A stretch of 64,000 nucleotides of DNA. Source: Wolfiporia cocos (Eukaryota; Basidiomycota; Agaricomycetes; Polyporales; Phaeolaceae). Positions 12,601 to 22,291 of this stretch are shown piece after piece. The stretch spans positions 3,038,001-3,102,000 of the forward strand of contig JACCLO010000011.1 of NCBI GenBank assembly GCA_029448655.1, read 5' to 3'. A program made the translations under genes and the position numbers. How positions within the stretch are numbered: the stretch's first letter is position 1; every line of letters starts with the position of its first letter. Under the pieces are notes generated by a model. That model had not been told where the DNA came from. It saw nothing but the letters and a program-made list of their open reading frames with translations, and did no database searches.

Positions 12601-12833
12601 GACATGGAGATTAAATCAGCGACTTGCCTGCATGCATCACACGCGGTGTTCTGCTTCCTGGGGGGCGGGAGGGTCTTTGCGAGCTCGTGTATCTGGTCTT
12701 GCATAATCGCGGTGGTCAAATTGAATGCTAGAGACGCGGAGGCGTCGGCTTGGGAAAGCGGGGGCGGTGGGGGCGATGACTGACCTTGCGAGCCCTGGCG
12801 GGAGGAGTGCGGGGGACTGGTGTGGCTGTCCAT
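9636..12833 (-). CDS. Zn2Cys6 fungal transcription factor, 16 exons
   Basis: Exons in coding order: 12833-12628, 12570-12528, 12478-12473, 12419-12391, 12334-12245, 12191-11769, 11733-11512, 11452-11247, 11193-11173, 11114-11062, 10963-10836, 10763-10661, 10587-10311, 10256-10060, 10006-9977, 9926-9636 (774 residues). The binuclear zinc cluster runs from C65 to C94 in the pattern CX2CX6CX8CX2CX6C, with a basic RARKVK stretch, and is followed by a basic linker. The rest resembles the fungal-specific regulatory domain (QIADLLALDLVEVFFQIVHT, GFWLGSAIRLLLDLQ, YDIDFYTVGPVPPEHL). It is expected to bind DNA in the nucleus; target genes are unknown. Three features are unusual: a GC-AG first intron (12571-12627), a 6-nt microexon (12473-12478) and a very short intron (11734-11768, 35 nt). 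The last is the least certain junction. Confidence 0.87.
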
Positions 12834-13248
12834 GGTGGTCGGGAGGACGAGCGGGCGTTTAAGTATGGAGGAGGAGGAGCGCAACCGGGGCTATACGCCG
12901 GCATCTAGCAGACATCTTGCTTACGATTTGCAGCGCATTCGCCTCCAGATCAAATCTCGGTGCCGATTCTGCACGTGGCCCCTGTATTTGCGCCTGTTGC
13001 CCCCGGCACTCCGTCCGGCAGCCTCCGGCAGCCAATCCCCGCACCCTGGTTGGTCACATTTTCCGCTTCCGGCGACACCGAACCCACGGTAGCTCGCCAA
13101 TTGCGTAAATCTGCGCCGCCTATCGCCAGTCACGGTGACTCCCCCTCTCACGCGGTCACAGAGTCACACAGACTCACTCCGCACGTGCCCGAGATGCGCG
13201 AGCTCGCCGATTCGCAAAATTGTGGCTTGCGTTGTCACCGCTGCAGCC
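12834..13248. promoter_or_regulatory. Shared divergent promoter, Zn2Cys6 factor and TOM22
   Basis: 415 bp separate the two divergent start codons, so the interval must hold both 5' regions. A direct repeat of the CACAGA/TCACAGAGTCACAC type lies at 13150-13175 and a CCAAT sequence at 13031-13035. No TATA box is obvious. Confidence 0.4.
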
Positions 13249-13749
13249 ATGGTCAAGGTCGAGATTGTCGAAGAAAAGGACCAGCAGGACAACTCCCCCT
13301 ACGCGTCCTCCTCCTCCTCCCGCACCTCCTCCTCCGTCTCCCTCTCCTCCGTCGGCTCCGACCCCGATGCGGAGGAGTCCTTCTACGAGCGCATAGCCGC
13401 CCTCGTCGACATCGTCCCGCCCTCCACCCGCCACAAAATCTCCACCCGCTTCTCGCGCACCACCGGCTTCCTCAAGTCGTCCGGAAAGCTCGTGGGCAAC
13501 CTCGTCTGGATCGTCACCACGAGTGCGTTGCTCATCGGCCTGCCGCTCGCGCTGAGTCTGGAAGACGAGGCGAAGATCGTTGCGCAGGAGAAGGAAATGC
13601 TTGCGCAGCAGCAGGGCGCCCAGCACGTACGTTCTAGGCCATCATTCGCGCCCAGATGACGCTCACCGCGCTGACAGATGGCGTCCATGTACGCCCCGCC
13701 AAACCCAAATGATTCCCAGCAGAAGGGAGTAGTGCCTCCTGGCTTCTGA
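13249..13749 (+). CDS. TOM22: Mitochondrial import receptor subunit TOM22
   Basis: Exons 13249-13626 and 13678-13749, 149 residues. An acidic, Ser-rich cytosolic N-terminus (MVKVEIVEEKDQQD) is followed by the conserved ESFYERIAALVDIVPPSTRH segment and one membrane helix near residues 84-103 (GNLVWIVTTSALLIGLPLAL). The tail faces the intermembrane space and includes an acidic EDEAKIVAQEKEML stretch and a Pro-rich end. This single-pass tail-anchored layout is that of fungal Tom22, the central receptor of the outer-membrane TOM complex. The short second exon encodes MASMYAPPNPND and ends in GF. It is transcribed away from the Zn2Cys6 factor. Confidence 0.9.
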
Positions 13750-14254
13750 TCGACCATTGCCGCCATGCCCCACCACTGCTCCTTTGTATTATAGCCAGCC
13801 AACTAGCCTCTGTTGTTGTTGCCTCCTCCCATCACTGCGTGGACATTTTCCCTGTACACGGCTTCCCGGCGGCATCCATCAGTTCTCAGGAAGGGATACC
13901 GTTGTAAATTCTTGTGATTGCAAGCTCTCTATCTAACAACGTACACGTCGTAACGTTGCCACCATACCTTCACTCCTGACAGCGGAACACAAGGGACGTG
14001 AATCCCCGGTCGTCATCCTAGCTCTTCCGGGACCCGACCGCTGAACGACCCGAACACTCCACTTCGATCGTCAGAAGCATCAGACAAGCACGTCACCTGC
14101 AAATTTCCCTAACGAGTGAGAGCGTGCAAGATTTTGCCGTAATGCACAACGTTATTCGCCGTATGTGATCCATTCTACAACTGTACGGCATTGCGGTCTA
14201 GCCACATTCACACGGCAACAAATGCATCAAACTATGAATGATGGTGGACACCGT
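13750..14254. other. Intergenic between convergent TOM22 and NDUFA9 genes
   Basis: Holds the 3' ends of two convergent genes. No coding frame, repeat or RNA gene was recognised. Confidence 0.4.
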
Positions 14255-15827
14255 CTACTTAGACATCATACTGCCATTTATGTGCATCAGTAAAATGCTA
14301 TCTGAGTTGCCAACTTGACTCACCGCTACATCCCGAGACGCGGGCAGAACTGTCGGCCGTGTGTAGTTCTCACTATAGAAACAGTTCAGTTTCTCGCGCA
14401 GGTAACGCAACGGCAGCGCTACGCACGCAGCGCGGTATCTCCTCAGGTAGGTAATGGCGTGTTGTTCGATCTCGTCAGGCATGACGCCCACCTTGTCCCA
14501 GTCGCCCGGGACATCCACGTCATCGAGGTATCGGCGCGTCACTTCATCAGGGCTCAGCGTCGGCCACCAGATGCGCTGCGCAAGCTTCGACAGCGCAAGA
14601 GCGACAGGCTTTGGCACAATGGGCGCGCGTGAAGGCGGGTTGTAGGTGACGCTCGAGATCAGTGCGAGGAGGTATTCAAACGTGAGAGTCGAAGGGCCGG
14701 GCAGGTTAATCGTGCCCGGGAGCGCAGGTACCGAGAGCAGGTTCGTGAGCGCCTGGGCGACATCCATGACCTGTCATAATGCAAGTGGTCAACAGCCTGT
14801 CTGGGGCGCGACGTGGGAATAGGGCAGGGCGTACATGCACAGGGCGAATCTTTGTCTGCATGTGGTTCAGCTTCCACCAGATGGGCCAGTCTACGCAAGT
14901 GCGTGAGCGTCTGTAAATCGGCGAGCAGAAAGGGGAAAAGGCGACATACTGGCCATATTGTTCAATAACCGATCCTCATATCCAAACATCGTCGCGGGGC
15001 GCACGATGGTCGCCGAGGGGAATGCCTCGCGGACGAGGTCCTCCCCACGCGCCTTCGACTTGTAGAACTCGGACGGCGAGTCGTGCGACGCGTTTAGATG
15101 CGAAACATGAATCAGGCGGGGAACGCCCGCCTCTGCGGCGACGCGAGCGATGCGGCCTGCGCCCTCGGTATGAATCGAGCTGTAGGAGAAGTTCCTGACG
15201 CGAGCACAGTTAGAATGGATGGATGTATGCAGGCGAATACGCACTTTGTCTCGTACTGTCGGCCAACAAGGTTATATACGATGTCGGAATGCCTCAAGCA
15301 TTCCGCAATTTGGTCCTCTCTGCGAATGTCCCACTCCTGATCGCACATTGCAGCACCATGGGTCATCGAACCAACGCACAAGAATAGGTATCGCGCACCA
15401 TTGAGACAATCTGACCGAGGTCTCCGGTGACCCGCAAATGCCTCTTCTCGTCTTCATCCCTGTAGGGAATAATCACCTGTGTCCCCGCCTTCGCTGCACA
15501 AATTCACGTCTGTATAAATGTTACCTCTGTGATCGAGCTAACATCAACGCACCAAGCTTCGCTACAAGGTATCGGCCCAGAAACCCTGTGCACCCAAAAA
15601 CAGTAACAACATGCCCCGTCGTCGCACTCCGTCCGGGCGGGCCATACGCGATGACGGGCTTGTTATTGGGAAGGGCTACGAAATCATGCAGGGCGCGCTG
15701 GAACTGCTTGGCGGTCAGCTCTTCCTTTCGGGGGGCGGGGGGCGGCAAGGACCTTTCTTTGCTGCGCAAGCACGCGCGGGAGGAGCACGCGCGGGAGGCG
15801 CACGTAGTTCGTAGAGGCGGCCAACAT
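14255..15827 (-). CDS. NDUFA9: Complex I 39/40-kDa subunit (NDUFA9 homologue)
   Basis: Core exons in coding order: about 15827-15553, 15493-15399, 15336-15245, 15194-14950, 14890-14835, 14770-14427, 14372-14255. The Rossmann fold begins at VFGCTGFLGRYLVAKL, followed by KAGTQVIIPYRDEDEKRH, the family signatures DIVYNLVGRQYETK and FYKSKARGEDLVREAFP, then WPIWWKLNHMQTKIRPVHVMD. It is an atypical short-chain dehydrogenase that binds NADPH in the matrix arm of complex I. The presequence from ATG 15827 (MLAASTNYVRLPRVLLPRV) looks mitochondrial but is one frame off from the domain. A 28-nt gap (15725-15752) or a homopolymer error in the C-rich stretch would reconcile them. The C-terminus after DVAV could instead be spliced. 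Confidence 0.85.
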
Positions 15828-16018
15828 GCTCAGGCCGACGGGGCAAAGGACGAGCAGTATACCTTCGGCGCAGACGTTATGGCCGGGAGTTTCCGAGGGC
15901 GCATTTACGACGCAAGCGCCCGGTTCTGCTTTGCTTTCACCACTTCCTGGCGGCTAGCGCTCGGGCCTGCTCTTTGCGATATCGGTTCGTTCTTTGCTGC
16001 TGCTAGTTCGCACGAAAA
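15828..16018. promoter_or_regulatory. Compact divergent promoter, NDUFA9 and UPF0390 genes
   Basis: Only 191 bp separate the two ATG codons, so both promoters must lie here or overlap the 5' coding ends. No TATA box was seen. Confidence 0.4.
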
Positions 16019-16432
16019 ATGGCGCAGGGACAAGTCAAGGGCCTGCAAAAGACGAAGTCTTCTGGTCCCCGGCATGCCGCCAAAGCCGCTGCACAGCCCA
16101 AGAAGGGCAAGCGATATATCGCCCCCAAGAAAATAGCGGCCATGAAGCAGGCAGCCATGCACAAGGTGCGCCTGCCGTCCATTCAATGGGTCTAGGCGCA
16201 TGCGTTCCAGACTCAGACGCTGCATATGTACAGGAATTGAGCGCGAAGATCAACCGGAGCATCGAGCAGCAGGTCGCCTCTGCCGCGTCTTCCGGCAAGC
16301 TCACGATCATGAAGAACGTCGCCCTCGAGGGGTGCGTCTTCCGTGGATCACGACTTCCATCGAAAGATTGATTGATTGACGTCGGGTGTCTGCAGCGCGT
16401 CTGCGAAGGAGGGCAAGGCAAAGAAGCCGTGA
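16019..16432 (+). CDS. UPF0390 / DUF2462 small basic protein
   Basis: Exons 16019-16165, 16234-16331, 16396-16432, 93 residues, GT-AG junctions. It starts MAQGQVKGLQKTKSSG, continues with Lys/Ala-rich sequence (KRYIAPKKIAAMKQAAMHK), and has the family's conserved middle ELSAKINRSIEQQVASAA before a Lys-rich end. It matches the UPF0390 family (animal leydig-cell-tumour 10-kDa homologue), small nuclear or nucleolar proteins of poorly defined role. The basic composition suggests nucleic-acid contact. It is divergent from NDUFA9. Confidence 0.8.
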
Positions 16433-17192
16433 GCGGCGAGTAATCTCGCCCACGGGCGAGGTGCGCCCCTGTGATGGCGCGAATCTCTTCGTCGGTCGTC
16501 TAAACTCGTACCCTAGAACGCGCTCGCGTCGTAGCGAGATAGATAGCTATCGCCGAGATCGAGGATCTTGGACTTTCCATTGGCGGCTGCAACGAGGAGC
16601 TCCCCGACAATCATGCTTGCGCGCCGAGGACGTAATGATAGGTGTTGCCTCATGTGTAAAGACGCAAGTGATAGATGGCGGGCGGGTGTGTGCAGGCTCA
16701 GGCAGACGACAGACGACAGACGGGGTGCGGCTAAAAATACGATGTTATTGCTTGTCTGGTGGATACAGAACAAGGATGAGACGGAGTGCGATGCAGAGTA
16801 CGTTACGAATGACCGATGCCCAGCGCGAGGTGGGAATACAACCTGCCGCGACATACTAAAGTGAGACTGATACCCGACTATAAGAAACACGGACTACATG
16901 CTGCGAGCTGAGTGGGAGTGGGTGGAGTAAAGTGTGGTGGGAGCGATGCAATATGCACAAATGACGACGATGCGGATGCGCGATGGGGGTGGGAGTGAGA
17001 GTGAGAGATGGGATGCCAGTGAACAATTGCATGATGATGAGGTCCGTGATGCAAAGAAAAACGTACAACCAGAGACAGAGACGAGTCACAGTGAAAATGC
17101 GTGGAACGCTTTTGACGCACAAACCTCTCGGCGACCTGCCGCACATAACAACGTACGCCCCTTCACGCGTTGAATCCCAGATAACAATCTCC
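16433..17192. other. Intergenic, no feature recognised
   Basis: Short frames on both strands lack family resemblance. It probably contains the 3' untranslated regions of two convergent genes. Confidence 0.35.
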
Positions 17193-18937
17193 TCAAGGGC
17201 CCCGGAGGATACGCGCAATGGTCTTGAGTACAGATTTCTGCCTGTCTTCGATGATTTTGTCATTCTCATCGAAGAATTCTTGTAGCTTGGTGATCATCAC
17301 CCTCGCCTCTTCCAGATTCGGGACCGGAGACTCGGAGGGTTCTGGCACATCCAGCGGTGCAGCCATGGAGTCCACATTGTAGAGCGATCCATTCTCCTGG
17401 CTACCCCCGGCAACAGGCATAGCAACGGGTACGGCCATGTCCTCCGCCATCGGAATGACATCTGTAGTTGACACAGCCTGCTCGTAAATACTCGATGCGG
17501 AGGTGTCCCAAGTGGCTGGCATCGTAGAGATTTGTACGGTGTGTGCTTCTTCGCCCGTTGACGGCTGGACGTCCGCGATACCCTGAATGGAACCCACCGA
17601 TACTGGTGACGATGTCATTGGGATTTGCACGTTCTCCCGCGCCCTCTGGGGGTTGCCCCGCCAGACACCCTTGCTGATGCCATGGCGTGCTTTGAAGTTC
17701 TCGACCCAGCCCGAGCTCGCTTTGAACTTGTCCTCGGTGAGGCCAAGCTCCAGCGCGACCTTCTTCGCCTGGGTGCGGATGAGCGCGTCGGTGAGGAGTA
17801 TCTCGTTGCGGCTACACTCCTGCAGCCACGACTCGAGTTGGCTCTCGAGGTGAGGGAACTTGGAGGGCCTGCTTCAGTGCATTTAGCAGATAGGTAGATT
17901 GATCGATGCCGTGAATGTACCTGTACTTGGACACGAGTAGCTTCTCGTCATCCTTCACGTTCAACCAGCGATCCTTCTCCTTTAATATCTTGCTGACGGT
18001 GCTACGCTCGACATTGAACTCGCGCGCGATCTCCTCCTGCTTCTTGCCGGGGTTGTTCTTGTGGTACTCGCAGATCTTCTTGCGATCGATGCTCCACAGC
18101 CGCTGCTTGCGACCTTTCCTATGGGGAGGGAGCTCCTGTGGGTCCGGCTCCGGTGGGGTGGTCTGTGAGGCATACGGCTGCGCCCTGGCGGCGGAGGTGC
18201 CAGAAGATAAGGAGGTCATGGCCGAAGAGACGCTCAGGGCCGGGGATGCAGATCGGGGATTAGAGGACACGGTCGAGGTGGACAGAGAGCCGGACGCTGA
18301 GCGCGAGTGCGAGGGGATGAACTGGTAAGGCGAGACGGGGTTCATGGAATGGTTCATCATTGTGTGCATCGCCGCTGTGCCCGCATGGTGTACGGCAAAA
18401 TGCTGTGGCATTTCGACGCTGGGCGTCTGGGGACGCGACTGGACGGCGAACGCTAGCGAGTGTTGGCGTCGCTTGAGGGGCATCGCGCGTCAACGAGAGC
18501 AAGGAGAGGAAAGGAGAGCGACTGACGTCGTACGGCTGGCCCGACGGGGCACTTGGACCAGTATCCCCGCCATGCATGGTCGCCCGGCGGGCGCTGCGGC
18601 GGGAGCGACTCGGGCCAATGCTCCCATCAATCTGTGGCGTATCAAAGACCATGGTAGGGTGCGACGGACCGGACTCGAGCCCGGCGGACGGATGTACGGC
18701 GGCGAAACCATGCATGGAGGGGTGCGGCATGGACGGAGAGCCGGCGTAGTCAGCGCGGTCGCCCATAGCGGAGTAGAGCGAGGAGGACGACGAGCTCGCG
18801 CTGTGCGGCGGAGAGGAATGGGCGGAATGCCATGACATGACCTGGTCGTGGGCGAGTGCGAAGGCGCGGGTGTGTTGCGGGACGTATGTCGGCTGATACA
18901 CGAGGCCGACGCCGACTGCATACTGCTGCGTGTCCAT
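17193..18937 (-). CDS. CENP-B-type HTH DNA-binding protein without DDE domain
   Basis: Exons in coding order: 18937-18527, 18471-17921, 17868-17193, 545 residues. About 250 residues of Ser/Pro/His-rich, probably disordered sequence precede two helix-turn-helix modules. The first, near residues 255-310, reads RKGRKQRLWSIDRKKICEYH then EEIAREFNVERSTVSKILK, as in CENP-B N-terminal domains. The second, near 322-392, is a Tc5/CENP-B-type domain (LESQLESWLQECSRNE, ELGLTEDKFKASSGWVENFK). After that comes about 150 residues of low-complexity sequence ending in a helical ITKLQEFFDENDKIIEDRQK. The DDE nuclease that follows these modules in pogo/Tigger transposases is absent. It is most simply a transposase-derived nuclear DNA-binding protein; yeast Pdc2-type regulators are a functional analogy only. 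Confidence 0.85.
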
Positions 18938-20921
18938 CGTCTAGAGGTTGCTGCTCGCCCTCATGCACTAGGCCGCCGCCGACTCTGACGCTCCCGCGAA
19001 GATGGTGGGCTCGAGAACAAGGAGGGCTGATGGGGGCTGCTTTTGAAGTTTTCCTTCACCTGGCGGGGGAATCAGACCCATTCAGCCAGAGGACTCGATC
19101 CGGATGCGATCCGAGCCAGGCGTGCCTCCAGGGAGCTTTCCCCAGTTCCGCCTCGGATCTCTCAATTCTAGCTTTGATCTCTCCCAGTGCACGCCCATCA
19201 CTCATGCTCAGCTTGCGGACCTCTGAAACGACGCTAACCCCGTCAGAGTCCGCGTTGATCTCTCCGCGCGCCCAGACGCGCTGCCCCAATGCGGATCTCC
19301 ACCGCAGAATATAGCAAGCTGCAACATCATCCGTATGGCCCATCCAATGGCCTGTGCTACTGCACGCGTGTCCCTGACAGTGCATGCCCATCCGGAGCGA
19401 GTGCACTGCCATTTAAACGCGCAATTCGATATTCTGCTACACGAATCCCAGCAGCAAGTAATTATATTCCGTGAGCGGCTGAACCACTGGCTCGCCATGA
19501 ACACTTACCGTATTTGCAGCTCATCTCCGCCGCCGCCGGGATCGCGCACCCATTGCCACCGCGTGTTACAGGAGCGAGATACTGAAACTCTCATAGCGTG
19601 GTCAGACAGCTCTTGGAGCTTAGGCGGTCATGCCGAGCATCCGCAAGACAGAGAACCTCGCCAGCCCGTCCGACATGCGTCTTTTGATCCACGCCGGGCC
19701 CATCGCTCTAGCCAGCCTACCGACTCAGCCGCCTCGAATGGAAATTCGCTATGGTTCGCGTCGCCCAACCAGGATATCCCGGCGGGATCGTCCAAAAACT
19801 CGTCGCTAGTAGCATCATTTGTGCCGCCAGCAGCAGGACCCCCTCTTGCAACCGCCCCCGGCCGTATTGTTCAGCGGCTTCCTATTGCTTCCATGGCCCG
19901 GGCCAGAGGCCTGAAGCCTGATAGCAGAACTAGAATGAATTGTGTTCTCACCTTCGCGCTCAATCAGGCCACCCTCATTAGTATATGTAGTACCGGCCGG
20001 TGTTGCGGGCAACGCCTCGGCCGGGTGGGCCACAGCCGCTACTTCTGTTGATCGTGTCCACCACGTTGCGTGAGTGCAGTTAACATGCGCTTTGATGTCG
20101 CGCGGGTGGCTTGCAACCGTGGTGCTGATGCGTGTCTAGAATCGCGGTGATATCATATCATAAATCTTCCCCGATGCCTCCACAGCGGTTACGAGCGAGC
20201 GGATGAGCCCCAAGACAGCCTGACAATGTGGCATCTGACGATTCATTCGCACTGCTGCGTGCAACGCTCAGAATTCTCCCAGACACTGCCTGGAAGTCGA
20301 ACGACGGTGGGAGCCTCTCGCTGGCAGCCCCGGGCCGACATGCCCACCTCATGAGCTGCTATCATGCGCCGCTGTCGTTCTGACTGCTGCCTCCTGCCTG
20401 TCGACATTCAGGGGCTGACCTCACGGCATTCTAATGACCCCAGTACGCGTGCCTACATGGCAGCCGGTTTTATAGAGCTGCCGCTCCATCAAACACGCTG
20501 ATCAATGCACAAGCGTCGCAATAGCGGTGCGTTTCTCGTGCAATTTTGGTAGAAGTGTCCCCGGCGCACTGGGAGGACATGTTGTCGTCGACCGCACATC
20601 ATCTTGCTGTGGTCGATTTAGGACGTCCTTCGATCTCGGCGGAGCGGACGGTGTTCGCCTATTCTGGGTCAATATTGCTTTCGGAATATCCTGAACGTTT
20701 CATCCGTACAATTCCAGAGAGAGAAAAAATCATTATCAAATGCAATGGTATCGACGGTGACTGCGTGGACTACGAACACAACAGACGAACGAGACGAACG
20801 AGTAAAGGCACCCGTTGCTCTCCTATTGAATACATGGCACGTAAGGTCCTTCTGCTAGCGAGCGACACTACAAATAGAACCAGCGTCCCTACGGAAAATC
20901 GACCAGCAATTCCAGCGCCGA
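18938..20921. other. 2 kb region with no confidently recognised gene
   Basis: Overlapping weak frames occur on both strands (for example 19056-19412 minus and 19335-20051 plus), none with a recognisable domain. It may contain the promoter of the CENP-B-type gene and a small or decayed spliced gene. No repeats or TIRs were noticed. Confidence 0.3.
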
Positions 20922-22291
20922 CTATCGCCCACCCCCCACGCCAATTGCCGTTCGCATGAACGGTCCGTTTGCACCCATTGGCCCATATGGTGCTTGCGGC
21001 TGCAAAGCGCCGGAGAGCGCAGGCGTCGGCATCGACCCGCCCAGACCGAGAGCGACGGCTGCGACGGAGTGGCCTTGTGCGGGACCCGGCGTCTGGTTGT
21101 GTGTTTCGCGCGCGGACCCGCGGTCCTCCCGCTCGGCAATTGTCGCCGCGCTCCCACGAACGGGCTCCGCGATGCCGTTCACGAATGTCTGGCCGAGGCC
21201 GTAGAGCTTGTGGTTGTACTCAGCGTCGTCGATGTGGTCGTTGAAGTAGAGCTCGCGCATCTTGAAAAATGTCGATGCGGTGAGGAGCGAATCGGAGCCT
21301 GCTTGATGCGAGGGACCTATCCGCATGACCTACGGAGGACCATCATCTAGATCGAACAATTTGACGTAAAGCGCGTGAAATGGAACTGACCCCAAGATCA
21401 TCTGCGACATCTTGCAGGCCACCCTTTAGCACTTTGCACGCTCGCATGACGAATTTGATGTCATAAATGGTGGGAAACCATGTACGCAGCACTTCGAAGA
21501 ATGCCTCTTCTGTTGTTGGCAATGATTCGGCAGTGAGGAGTTTGATAAAGTATCCAAAATCATAGCCGCTGGATAACGGAGTCGGTCAGTAATCAATCCT
21601 CTTCGAGTAGTTAAATGGTAGGCGCGGTCGGCATTCAAATATTCGAGGTTTTATGCAACATGTGACTTTGTTGTTTGGATTGATCCAGGTCTCCTCAGTC
21701 GAACAAGGGGGAAAGAATGGAGGAATTTACCTATGGAATGATATCCATTTCGTTTCAGGCGCGAGTACCAGCCCGGACGTGATCATCAGTTCTGCAAAGT
21801 CATTGGGCTCAATGCCCATCTCCTCATGACGTCGCAAGTCGATGCCCGACTCCCTGAGGAGATCTATGGACTCGGGAGCGTACATATCTTCTCTAATTGT
21901 TTACGTAATCAGAGCGACGCGACAAATCAGATCCACGCTCACTAGAACGCACCCCTCGCTGAAGTGGAAATTAAATTGCCATGTAGAAACATCTTGCGGA
22001 TAGTTTCCCTCCTCGTCTGCCAAAGTGAGGCCTACCTGGATGATCTTGAGGAGGTCAACGTTACACCGCATTGTCTGGTAGTGGTAATCCGAAGACGTCT
22101 TGAACGAGCCTATAGGACGAGCCACCACGCCAGGAAATTCAGTGTCCTGAGAGTAGCATAAGCGCTTGAAGAAACAAGACTGTAGCATAGATAGACACCA
22201 TTGCGACGTATGGATATTTGTCGATGAGGTCACGGATGTTATTCATCTCCTGCTCGAGATTGGGGGCCCAGACTTCTCGTATTCGAGACAT
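20922..22291 (-). CDS. CAF1: CCR4-NOT deadenylase subunit CAF1/POP2
   Basis: Exons in coding order: 22291-22199, 22146-21953, 21892-21731, 21568-21391, 21329-20922, 344 residues, all GT-AG. It opens MSRIREVWAPNLEQEMNNIR, typical of the CNOT7/8 family. The DEDD nuclease residues are present: DTEF gives the first Asp and Glu (about residues 32 and 34), HSGYDFGY gives the next Asp, and HQAGSDS gives the His and final Asp. Other family blocks are NYPQDVSTWQFNF, EDMYAPESIDLL and ADDLG. It should remove poly(A) tails from mRNA in the CCR4-NOT complex. The Gly/Pro/Ala-rich tail after NHKLYGLGQTFVNG is a fungal extension. The 162-nt intron at 21569-21730 is long for this window. Confidence 0.92.
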
